14,631 nt of DNA from Caryophanales bacterium UBA4100. Lineage in GTDB: Bacteria; Bacillota; Bacilli; Paenibacillales; UBA4045. The translations under genes were made by a program, and so were the position numbers. Shown here one piece after another: positions 8,341 to 14,631 of the stretch; position 1 is the first letter of the stretch, and every line of letters begins with the position of its first letter. The stretch spans positions 24,540 to 39,170 of the forward strand of contig DFXU01000081.1 of NCBI GenBank assembly GCA_002383285.1. The letters are read 5' to 3'. The notes under the pieces are model-generated. The model searched no databases, was not told the origin of the DNA, and saw only the letters and a list, made by a program, of their open reading frames with translations.

Positions 8341-8348
8341 GGGCATAC

Positions 8349-8374
8349 ACCTAATCTGAATTTCTTCATACAAT
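8349..8374 (+). promoter_or_regulatory. candidate sporulation (sigma-E/sigma-K) promoter ahead of the ferritin-like gene
   Basis: AC (8349-8350), 16 nt, then CATACAAT (8367-8374). CATACAAT is the sigma-E -10 consensus and also fits CATANNNT of sigma-K, with the same AC-N16 spacing as the candidate at 5620. It would give a leader of about 125 nt. The rest of the 8341-8505 gap shows no other clear signal. Confidence 0.28.
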
Positions 8375-8505
8375 GAATAATCGATTGCAGGCAATCCAAT
8401 TCACAAGCGCTAAATGGCTAGGACTATTCCTTGTATATTGTACCTGCTCGAATACAGGAATGGTCACATGATGCTACTAAAGATGGAATTAAAGGAGGAG
8501 TTTAG

Positions 8506-9111
8506 TTGAGCTATTACCCAAATGGTGGATATCAATCAAGGAGAAGTGGAACAGGTGGTGGGTGTGGATGTGGATGTAATGGAGGTCTAGCCCCTAATCA
8601 ACCTGTCTATCATATGCCGATGGTTAAACAACCAATGTATCAACCTATGATGTATCCGCAATCCACGATGACGAAGCTTATTGATGATCCTACTCCATCA
8701 CAAGCTGCTCTGAAATTACTTGAAGAAGCCGTTGCGGGAGAGAAGGAGGATCGCATCTTCTATCAACAACTCATAGAGCTTGCCCCTACTACAACGGAGA
8801 AAGACATCATAGCCGGCATACGAGATGATGAGATTGCTCACTTCGCTCAGTTTCGTCTGATCTATCGTGATTTGACAGGCAATGAATTAAGAAATCAAGC
8901 TGACCCTACTCCTGAGGAACAACCTTTGTCTTATATAGCAAACCTACGCCGAGCACTCTTCGGAGAGATGGCTGCAGTGAAGAAGTACCGAATGATCAGA
9001 GCGGAACTCAGCTCTAAGAATCATAGAGACACACTCTTCAATATCATTACAGACGAGCTGATTCATATTGGTAAGTACAATTATCTTATTACGCTTAATA
9101 AGCGGAGCTAG
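8506..9111 (+). CDS. ferritin-like diiron-domain protein with Cys/Gly-rich N-terminus
   Basis: The 201-residue product has a low-complexity head: a Gly/Cys run with Cys20, Cys22 and Cys24, then a Met/Tyr/Pro/Gln-rich stretch to about residue 53. Residues ~65-195 form a ferritin-like four-helix domain with all four metal-binding helices: Glu79 (GEKEDRIFY), Glu109-x-x-His112 (DDEIAH), Glu154 (FGEMAAVKKY) and Glu184-x-x-His187 (DELIHIGKYN). This is the rubrerythrin/ferritin-like signature without a rubredoxin domain. It could act in peroxide or iron handling; the tail-like head resembles spore-coat proteins, so a spore-surface role is possible but inferred. The TTG start at 8506 is supported by AAAGGAGGAG five nt upstream. 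Confidence 0.85.
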   Translation: MSYYPNGGYQSRRSGTGGGCGCGCNGGLAPNQPVYHMPMVKQPMYQPMMYPQSTMTKLIDDPTPSQAALKLLEEAVAGEKEDRIFYQQLIELAPTTTEKDIIAGIRDDEIAHFAQFRLIYRDLTGNELRNQADPTPEEQPLSYIANLRRALFGEMAAVKKYRMIRAELSSKNHRDTLFNIITDELIHIGKYNYLITLNKRS

Positions 9112-9166
9112 CTTAATAAGGGGTCATCTTTATTCCACGCAGCAGGGCAATTAAGCGAAATTACTA

Positions 9167-9397
9167 TTATAGCTTCCGGAGTCTACCCAATTCGGTTACA
9201 ATCGCTTCCATCTCATTGATACTGTAATGGTCTTTACTGCGCACTAAATCGTAAATATCTTTAATGTCCTCATATTGTGAGATATCGAAGGATTCGGGGC
9301 GTAGTGCAGCAACTGCGGCCATCTTCAGTCTCTTGGCAATATCCTCAATCATAATTTCGATATTCTCAGCTGTTGGTGTTGATAAATGGTTTGTCAT
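9167..9397 (-). CDS. yfkK: UPF0435 (DUF1128) family protein, YfkK-like
   Basis: The 76-residue product matches the YfkK/UPF0435 family of Bacillales over its length: ENIEIMIEDIAKRLKM, then RPESFDISQYEDIKDIYDLV and a C-terminal EMEAIVTELGRLRK. It is predicted to be a small, acidic, all-helical cytosolic protein; no function is established. AGGAGG lies 8 nt before the ATG at 9397. It follows the SRAP gene in the same direction after a 75-nt gap. A TATAAT on the minus strand (9472-9477) could serve as its own -10, but the -35 region is poor, so it may instead be the last gene of the run beginning at 12506. Confidence 0.88.
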   Translation of the reverse strand: MTNHLSTPTAENIEIMIEDIAKRLKMAAVAALRPESFDISQYEDIKDIYDLVRSKDHYSINEMEAIVTELGRLRKL

Positions 9398-9472
9398 AGT
9401 GTAATCCTCCTGGTATAGGTTTAAGGTGTGGAGCAGTCGAATAACGACATTACTTGCATAGCTTTGTTAATA

Positions 9473-10132
9473 TTATAGCGGTTCTATGCAGGCTGGCACA
9501 TCATTCTTCACATTACCGACTAAAGGTGATACAGGATAAGCGGTCATCTGATCACTTGGTAGTGGAATTAATAATGGCTGTAGCAGTGTAATGTCGGTCA
9601 TGCTTCGATCTAGCCAGAGATCATGATGCTCCCTTGGCAGGATGACTGGCATCCGATTGTGAATAGTTAACAACAAGTCATTGGACTCAGTGGTTATGAT
9701 CGAACACGTATGAAGCTTGCTACCGTCGCTCGATATCCAAGTGTCATAGAGTGCGGCTAAGGAGAATATCGATTGGTCACCCAGTGTTATCCGATAAGGC
9801 TCCTTCGTATCCTTCTTCCAATCATAATACCCATCGGCAGGAATTATACATCGTCTTCGCGAAAAGGATTGCCGAAAGGCTGGTTTTTCGGATAACGTCT
9901 CGGCCCGGGCATTGATCATCTTATTCCCAATCTTCTCATCGGATGCCCATGATGGTACAAGTCCCCAACGTAGTGGGCCTATTCTTCGCTCCCCATTCGA
10001 ATCAAGCAGAGCCGTTATCGATTGACCCGGAGCAATGTTGTAGCGAGGTGTATAAGCGTAGCTACTCTGGATCAGACCATAGTAGTTGAGCAATTCATCC
10101 ATCTCAACCCGCAACGAAAATCGTCCACACAT
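9473..10132 (-). CDS. SRAP family protein (SOS response-associated peptidase, YedK/HMCES-like)
   Basis: The frame is open upstream to 10249, but the real start is the ATG at 10132: AGGAGGT lies 5 nt upstream, and the catalytic residue of the family is the cysteine exposed at position 2 after Met removal (MCGRFSL). The 219-residue product shows YNIAPGQ, LRWGLVPSW, NARAETL (Asn74), RCIIPADGYYDW and a catalytic-type His158 in IHNRMPVIL. SRAP proteins crosslink covalently to abasic sites in single-stranded DNA to protect them. The Glu usually found in the P-A-x-G-x-Y-E-W motif is Asp104 here. It starts 14 nt after the permease gene stop on the same strand, so it is likely co-transcribed with it. 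Confidence 0.9.
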   Translation of the reverse strand: MCGRFSLRVEMDELLNYYGLIQSSYAYTPRYNIAPGQSITALLDSNGERRIGPLRWGLVPSWASDEKIGNKMINARAETLSEKPAFRQSFSRRRCIIPADGYYDWKKDTKEPYRITLGDQSIFSLAALYDTWISSDGSKLHTCSIITTESNDLLLTIHNRMPVILPREHHDLWLDRSMTDITLLQPLLIPLPSDQMTAYPVSPLVGNVKNDVPACIEPL

Positions 10133-10146
10133 AGGATACCTCCTGT

Positions 10147-11385
10147 TTAATTCCTCGAGCTTATTCGTAGAAAAAGCAGACAGGCTATTGCCACCACAAT
10201 TGGAATGATAATGTACCCAGCAACGAAGGGCAACACAGCGAGACAGCATATAAAGGCAATAATGGCAGCAGTTCTTCCCAAGCGATCATGCCAGAGAAGC
10301 TTCAAGCAGGCTGCTGTTCCGAGCACATAGACACAGATTCCAAGGCTCGTAGGAATGAGGATCAACTGGGCTACGGACCAGTGATAGAAGTACGATAAGA
10401 CAATCACCGTCGTATTGGTCATCAATAGGAACCATGCACTACGGTAGGGTACACCACGTCGATCGAGACGATTAAACCACGAGGGGAGCTGCCGTTCTTG
10501 CGCCATGGCATATCCGAGTCGTGCAGAGCTAGCTACGTATATATTGAGCGTTCCTAGGCAAACCAGGCATGTAATGACAGCAGTCGCGATAGCAGCACTG
10601 ATACCTAGCGCATGATTCATAAGTACGGCTAGTGGAGCGATAGCATTCGTACCATTGTACGTGTACGTACCGACAGTAACGATAGACAATAGAGCATAGA
10701 TAGCGCCAACTAGAAAAACACTAATCCACATGCTACGCATAACATCACGCTCTGGGTTGCGAAATTCCGGAGCCAAATGAGTCATACTCTCCCAGCCGAA
10801 TAACGCCCAGAAGATAAGCACACTAGCTTGTCCGAATCCTTGCCAGCCATGTGTAAACCATGGAGTAAAGTTGCTTACCTCAATCTTAGGAAGAGAAAAT
10901 GCTATGGTAGCAAGCAACAGCACAAGGACAACTCCGCTGAGTATTAAGGCAAATCCACCTGTTGCGCGTATACCTAACAAATTTGCTATCAATGCTAGCA
11001 TAATGAACATGAAGGCAATCCCATAATACCATAGATCACTGAGACTAAACACGCTGACCAGATATCCGGCCCCCGTAAAGCCGACAACACATTGTCCAGT
11101 TGCCACCCACACGAAGAAAAACCAGCCCGTTATGGCACCAGTTGACCTGCCGAAGGCTTGACTTACGATATTAGACATGCCTCCATAGTGACTATACGTT
11201 AAGGATAATCTTGCAAAAGTATAAGCGATCGGAACACTAACCATCGAAAGTAGTAACCAGGCGAAGATGGAAGCGGGACCTGCTGCTTGTGCGGTGAAAC
11301 CAGGGAGGATCAGTATACCTGAGCCTAAGACAACCCCGATATACATAGCTACACCTTGACTCAAATTAATAGAACGGTTTTCCAT
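10147..11385 (-). CDS. APC-superfamily amino acid permease (YjeH-like)
   Basis: The 412-residue product is an integral membrane protein with about 12 hydrophobic segments. TM1 carries the unwound-helix signature of the APC fold (IGVVLGSGILILPG), and the later FWALFGWESMTHLAPEFRNP and SARLGYAMAQERQLP segments are typical of amino acid transporters in this superfamily. Length and the N-terminal pattern resemble YjeH, an E. coli exporter of methionine and branched-chain amino acids, but direction and substrate cannot be fixed from sequence. The ATG at 11385 has GAGGT 8 nt upstream, within the end of the previous gene (11-nt gap). It is the middle gene of a tight three-gene run. Confidence 0.85.
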   Translation of the reverse strand: MENRSINLSQGVAMYIGVVLGSGILILPGFTAQAAGPASIFAWLLLSMVSVPIAYTFARLSLTYSHYGGMSNIVSQAFGRSTGAITGWFFFVWVATGQCVVGFTGAGYLVSVFSLSDLWYYGIAFMFIMLALIANLLGIRATGGFALILSGVVLVLLLATIAFSLPKIEVSNFTPWFTHGWQGFGQASVLIFWALFGWESMTHLAPEFRNPERDVMRSMWISVFLVGAIYALLSIVTVGTYTYNGTNAIAPLAVLMNHALGISAAIATAVITCLVCLGTLNIYVASSARLGYAMAQERQLPSWFNRLDRRGVPYRSAWFLLMTNTTVIVLSYFYHWSVAQLILIPTSLGICVYVLGTAACLKLLWHDRLGRTAAIIAFICCLAVLPFVAGYIIIPIVVAIACLLFLRISSRN

Positions 11386-11396
11386 CAGATGCTACC

Positions 11397-12506
11397 TCAT
11401 TTATTAACTTCTGTAACTTCATATTCCTCTTGAGGCTTGCGAATCCAGCGCTCGAGATAGCCTTGATCATTGAGTGATTTAATGAGAATAATGAGAATTG
11501 GAGATAGAATTAGCCCAGCAACACCGAATAATGAGAGAGACACGATCATAAAGGAAAGCATCGTAAATGCCGATACACCGAGTGAGTCCCCGACTAGCTT
11601 AGGCTCAAGAATTTGTCTTACAAGCAGTACTACAAGCAGCACAGCAGATAACCAGATAGCCAACGTGGTCTGTCCTACAATGAATAGGTAGACAATCCAA
11701 GGAATGAATACTGCAGTTACACCTAGCAGAGGAATCACATCAACGAAAGCAGCCAGCAGTGAAATTGAGAAGGCATTGTTGACCCCTAGTGATAGAAGTG
11801 CGACGAATACAAGAATAAAGGTCAACATGATTAGCTTCAGCTGTGCCTTTAGATAGCCTGAAATTCCAGATATAACATTATCACGCAGGAATACACCTGC
11901 TTTTTTGAACGTATTAGGCGTCTTCTCCTTCGCAATAATCTTCCACGATTCAATCTCTACACTTAGAAAATAGGCTAAAATGACTGCAGCGATGAAGTTG
12001 ATGATGAAAGTGGAAAAAGAACTGAGCATGGATAGAAGATATGCAAGTAGCCAGCCGATGATGGAGGATGTCTTGGCCGCGATTGTACCACCCAATTCAG
12101 TGATTTTTGCAGATAAATCATCGGGAAGCGGTAGCGCATCGAACTTGTCAGTCAAGTAATCGATTTGTACGACGAGCTGAGCTTGCACAATCCTAGTATA
12201 CTCAGGTAGCTTATGCACTAAATTTGTAATTTGAGATACGAAGATTAAGGTAGCCCCTGCGATCACACTTAGGATCACAACGATAAATAGAAGCATGGAG
12301 ATTGCTGTGGCGATTGACTTCTTGATCTTGCGCTTATGTAGGAATCGAGCAAAGGGTTCGATCATCCAGTAAATAACGAATGCTAGGAATATCGGTGTGG
12401 CAATTTTGTAGAGGAAGCTGAAGGTCCACATAATGAGGAATACGGTCAAAACAATAAGGCCAATATCGAATGCAGTTCTCCAATATCGTTTGTAGAATGT
12501 TAACAT
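11397..12506 (-). CDS. AI-2E family transporter (YueF/YtvI-type membrane protein)
   Basis: The 369-residue product has the AI-2E (UPF0118) layout. N-terminal helices are followed by an amphipathic region (LVHKLPEYTRIVQAQL) and further helices, then the conserved C-terminal block VIPLLGVTAVFIPWIVY, RQILEPKLVGDSLGVSAF and LFGVAGLILSPILIILI. Family members include the E. coli AI-2 exporter TqsA and several Bacillus paralogues (YueF, YdbI, YrrI, YtvI); some family members are cation/proton antiporters, so AI-2 export should not be assumed. It ends in a charged tail. The ATG at 12506 has only a modest GGGGTGG binding site, close to the start. It is the first gene of the run leading to the permease and SRAP genes. 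Confidence 0.88.
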   Translation of the reverse strand: MLTFYKRYWRTAFDIGLIVLTVFLIMWTFSFLYKIATPIFLAFVIYWMIEPFARFLHKRKIKKSIATAISMLLFIVVILSVIAGATLIFVSQITNLVHKLPEYTRIVQAQLVVQIDYLTDKFDALPLPDDLSAKITELGGTIAAKTSSIIGWLLAYLLSMLSSFSTFIINFIAAVILAYFLSVEIESWKIIAKEKTPNTFKKAGVFLRDNVISGISGYLKAQLKLIMLTFILVFVALLSLGVNNAFSISLLAAFVDVIPLLGVTAVFIPWIVYLFIVGQTTLAIWLSAVLLVVLLVRQILEPKLVGDSLGVSAFTMLSFMIVSLSLFGVAGLILSPILIILIKSLNDQGYLERWIRKPQEEYEVTEVNK

Positions 12507-12558
12507 AGTCCACCCCGATCGTAATTATCAGTTTAGGATAATTTATGTATTTCTTCGT

Positions 12559-12589
12559 ATTGTAACATTATCTAGAGGGAGGGCGTCAA
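12559..12589 (-). promoter_or_regulatory. candidate sigma-A promoter for the AI-2E/permease/SRAP run
   Basis: On the minus strand, TTGACG (12584-12589), a 19-nt spacer and TACAAT (12559-12564) lie about 50 nt upstream of the AI-2E ATG. Each hexamer has one mismatch, but the spacer is 2 nt longer than ideal. Confidence 0.35.
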
Positions 12590-12602
12590 TTAGGAATAAA
12601 AG

Positions 12603-12630
12603 TAGACATGTAGGAGATATACATGATAAA
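12603..12630 (+). promoter_or_regulatory. candidate sigma-A promoter for the cobalamin-controlled transcript
   Basis: TAGACA (12603-12608, 5 of 6), a 16-nt spacer and GATAAA (12625-12630, 4 of 6) would start transcription about 50 nt ahead of the aptamer, a suitable position. The region is AT-rich and other pairings are possible. Confidence 0.33.
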
Positions 12631-12689
12631 ATTTTTGAGAAGCATAAATTGAATAATGGGATGCGCGGAAAATAACTAGCGCAGCCTTA

Positions 12690-12860
12690 GTTGAGAGCAT
12701 GGTGCCGACCTCGTCGGCTTAATAGGGAAGTTCGGTACAAAACCGACACGGTCCCGCCACTGTGAATGGGGAGCTAACCCACTTACGAACCACTGTCCAT
12801 TATGGATGGGAAGGTGAGGGGAAGCGAAGAACCATAGTCAGGAGACCTGCCTGCTCTGTC
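12690..12860 (+). ncRNA. cobalamin (B12) riboswitch aptamer
   Basis: The conserved blocks appear in order. GGTGCC and GGCTT form a stem, then TTAATAGGGAAGTTCGGT, GGTCCCGCCACTGT, a GGGGAG segment, a CACTGTCCAT/ATGGATGGGAAG hairpin, and the B12 box AGTCAGGAGACCTGCC at 12836-12851. A closing P1 stem is visible: AGAGC (12694-12698) pairs with GCTCT (12853-12857). This aptamer binds adenosyl- or related cobalamins and normally shuts off downstream genes for B12 uptake or synthesis when the vitamin is present. It lies in the same orientation as the secreted-protein gene beginning at 13022. Confidence 0.95.
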
Positions 12861-12956
12861 GACACCGTATCAGACCTACGAGGAATAGGGAGGTGTTAGG
12901 CGAATCTTTTTTTTAGATTATCGGTCCTCAATGATCGTGATCATATCTATGATTCG
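12861..12956 (+). promoter_or_regulatory. structured spacer between aptamer and terminator
   Basis: GACACC (12861-12866) can pair with GGTGTT (12892-12897) around an inner CCTA/TAGG stem, followed about 10 nt later by a run of eight T (12907-12914). CGAATC (12901-12906) can pair with GATTCG (12951-12956), enclosing the perfect inverted repeat ATGATC-GT-GATCAT (12931-12944). Whether these form a second attenuator is not clear; the T-run is too far from the first stem for a canonical terminator. Confidence 0.4.
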
Positions 12957-12975
12957 TTTAACGTCATCATCCTGA

Positions 12976-13006
12976 GCATTCTCCTAGAAGGAGAGCGCTT
13001 TTTTTT
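12976..13006 (+). terminator. riboswitch-controlled intrinsic terminator
   Basis: GCATTCTCCT (12976-12985), a 3-nt loop and AGGAGAGCGC (12989-12998) form a stem with one mismatch, followed by eight T. It ends 15 nt before the coding start, so it must be read through for expression. TCTCCT of the 5' arm is complementary to AGGAGA of the B12 box (12840-12845), giving a plausible antiterminator when no ligand is bound. This predicts repression by cobalamin. Confidence 0.88.
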
Positions 13007-13021
13007 ATTATGGGAGGAGTA

Positions 13022-14631
13022 ATGATTGTGTTAGGGAATCAGAAATTAACAACAGGCAATATGTCCAGAAGTATCTGCATATTGCTAGCCATGCTATTAC
13101 TATTCAGTCAGATGCTTGTGGGTGCTGTTGTTGCAGATAACAGCGTGGTTTCAAGCAGCATACAGTCTTCGATTGAGGAATCGATTGATGGAGCAGCGGA
13201 TCAATTATCTAGCCTGAACAATTTATCCGATTGGGCGGCGCTTGCACTTGTTAACGCAGGGCACCCAATTCCAGAAAGCTATACCTCTGCTACGATGGCT
13301 GTTATTCATGAGAATAAGGGGAGCTTCTCTAAGGTAACTGATTTAGAACGATTCGTAATCGCCCTAGCCGCACAAGGGTATGACCCTCAGAAATACGAAG
13401 GATATAATCTAATAGAGGGAATCTTCAATCATTCAAGGATGTTGAATCAAGGCATTAATGGTCCAATATATGCATTACTGGTGTTAAACAGTGGCAGCTA
13501 TAATCTCCCAGTAAGTAACCAATGGAATGAACTCAATTTAATAGAAGTTATTCTTGAACAGCAGAACAGTGATGGTGGCTGGTCTTTGGTAGCTGGAGGC
13601 AAGAGCACGGTAGATATTACTGCGATGGCAATAACAGCGTTATCGGGATTCATTCATATCGATGGTGTTCAGTCTAGTGTGGACAATGCTGTTGCGTGGT
13701 TGTCTAGTGTTCAATTAGCTAATGGTGGCTTTAATGATAGTGGGGACAATAGTGAGAGTGTTGCTCAGGTTATCATTGCATTAAGCTCTCTTGGTGTAGA
13801 TGCAGCAACTTTCAACAAGAATGGCGCAAATTCTCTTGAGCATCTCTTATCATTCCGTCAGTTAGACGGGGGCTTTGCTCACATGAGCGGTCTTGGAACG
13901 AATGGGATGGCTACAGAGCAGGCATTATTAGCACTATTGGCCTACGATTCCTTCATTAGAGGAGAAGGAGTCAGCATCTATCAATCCGCTCAGCTGCAGG
14001 CAATGGTTGATATTCATATCGAAGGACCGGATGCGTTGTTAGCCGAGGGTTCTGCCTCGGGGAACCAAGCGCTCGAGGCATTAATGAATTTTGCGAATGA
14101 TAAGAAAATTCAACTTGGGATCAAGGATACTTCATTCGGCAAGTATGTGAATGCAATTGGAGATATAGAAGAAGGTATCTATGATGGCAGTGGTGGTTGG
14201 AGCTTTAACGTTCATCGTGACGGCAGCTGGCAGTTTCCAGCTGTAGGAATGGCCGACTATGAGCTGAAGCAAGGCGATGTTATGGTTGTGTACTATACCG
14301 ACTATTCCACGAAGATGGTCGATCAGGTGATTGTAGAGCCTGCTAAACCGATCGAAGGTCAACCGTTCACAGTTACTGTGAAGCAATCCAATTGGAATTG
14401 GGATGACAACATTGCTCAAGTTACACCCGCTGCAGCGGTAAGTGTAAAGATAGGCGATAAGAGCAAGGTAACAGATGATATGGGTGTGGCGCACTTTGTA
14501 GATGGGTCTAGTGCTGGCAGCTTCGAGATGACAGTGGCAGGTTATAGATCAGATCTAGCACCGAGTGTAGTTCGGCAAGCCGAGCGGCTAGTTGTAGCGT
14601 CTAAGAAGGTTATGGCAACGTATGCTGTTGA
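13022..14631 (+). CDS. secreted DUF4430 protein with prenyltransferase-like repeats, probable cobalamin-binding (intrinsic-factor-like), 3'-truncated
   Basis: The frame is open from the ATG at 13022 to the window edge (536 codons, no stop). Residues ~14-37 form a Sec signal peptide (hydrophobic LLAMLLLF core, possible cleavage after an Ala near 35-38). Residues ~60-340 are alpha-helical repeats of the squalene-cyclase/prenyltransferase type, with repeated glycine motifs QQNSDGGWSL, QLANGGFNDSG and QLDGGFAHMSG. Residues ~370-428 match DUF4430, the transcobalamin C-terminal-like domain (GGWSFNVHRDGSW, then MADYELKQGDVMVVYY). From ~436 an Ig-like or carboxypeptidase-regulatory-like domain follows (IEGQPFTVTV, VTDDMGVAHF). 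Helical barrel plus DUF4430 is the architecture of animal intrinsic factor and transcobalamin, and the cobalamin riboswitch in the leader supports corrinoid capture at the cell surface. GGGAGGAG precedes the ATG closely; GTG at 13028 is a less likely alternative start. Confidence 0.87.
   Translation, partial: MIVLGNQKLTTGNMSRSICILLAMLLLFSQMLVGAVVADNSVVSSSIQSSIEESIDGAADQLSSLNNLSDWAALALVNAGHPIPESYTSATMAVIHENKGSFSKVTDLERFVIALAAQGYDPQKYEGYNLIEGIFNHSRMLNQGINGPIYALLVLNSGSYNLPVSNQWNELNLIEVILEQQNSDGGWSLVAGGKSTVDITAMAITALSGFIHIDGVQSSVDNAVAWLSSVQLANGGFNDSGDNSESVAQVIIALSSLGVDAATFNKNGANSLEHLLSFRQLDGGFAHMSGLGTNGMATEQALLALLAYDSFIRGEGVSIYQSAQLQAMVDIHIEGPDALLAEGSASGNQALEALMNFANDKKIQLGIKDTSFGKYVNAIGDIEEGIYDGSGGWSFNVHRDGSWQFPAVGMADYELKQGDVMVVYYTDYSTKMVDQVIVEPAKPIEGQPFTVTVKQSNWNWDDNIAQVTPAAAVSVKIGDKSKVTDDMGVAHFVDGSSAGSFEMTVAGYRSDLAPSVVRQAERLVVASKKVMATYAV

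Noticed and set aside
10133..10249. N-terminal extension of the SRAP frame
   Set aside because: The extension lies mostly inside the permease 3' end, and would bury the catalytic Cys that must be residue 2; a strong AGGAGGT sits just before the ATG at 10132.
14132..14494. Open frame of 120 codons on the minus strand
   Set aside because: It lies wholly antisense within the DUF4430 region, has no ribosome binding site or recognisable domain, and the plus-strand frame has clear family motifs.
1..14631. Mobile elements, CRISPR arrays, tRNA or rRNA genes
   Set aside because: No transposase-like frames, terminal inverted repeats, regularly spaced repeats or structural RNA signatures were seen other than the cobalamin riboswitch.

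Overview
The window looks like a chromosomal segment of an endospore-forming member of the Bacillales, most likely Paenibacillaceae. Reasons: several genes are recognisable Bacillus-type families (YdbS/YdbT, YpmS, YfkK/UPF0435, a CotSA-like glycosyltransferase, a YheC/YheD ATP-grasp protein, YqjF/DUF2071); ribosome binding sites are strong (AGGAGG-type); TTG starts are frequent; base composition is moderately AT-rich; and a long AraC-type regulator of the kind abundant in Paenibacillus sits at the left edge. The taxonomic call is inference. No rRNA, tRNA, insertion sequence, prophage or CRISPR array is visible.

Layout. 1-1206: 3' part of an AraC/YesN-type regulator. 1208-1627 (-): small lipoprotein with a BamE/SmpA-like motif, tail-to-tail with the regulator. 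1763-3666 (+): a ydbS-ydbT pair of bacterial PH-domain membrane proteins; ydbT is split by a single-base frameshift near 3268-3270. 3658-4245 (-): YpmS. 4407-6744: a divergent pair, CotSA-like glycosyltransferase (-) and YheC/YheD ATP-grasp protein (+), both with TTG starts; both families are tied to the spore surface. 6795-7487 (-): two small uncharacterised proteins. 7585-8340 (+): DUF2071. 8506-9111 (+): a ferritin-like protein with a Cys/Gly-rich head. 9167-9397 (-): YfkK. 9473-12506 (-): a tight run AI-2E-family transporter, APC permease, SRAP peptidase/DNA-crosslinking protein. 12507-13021: a leader with a clear cobalamin riboswitch and an intrinsic terminator. 13022 to the right edge (+): a large secreted protein, still open at the end.

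The most interesting unit is the right end. A cobalamin riboswitch controls an exported protein made of squalene-cyclase/prenyltransferase-like alpha-helical repeats followed by a DUF4430 (transcobalamin C-terminal-like) domain. That is the architecture of animal intrinsic factor/transcobalamin, so the gene probably encodes a bacterial extracellular corrinoid-capture protein. The leader shows a plausible switching mechanism: the B12 box and the 3' arm of the terminator carry the same AGGAGA hexamer and compete for one TCTCCT partner.
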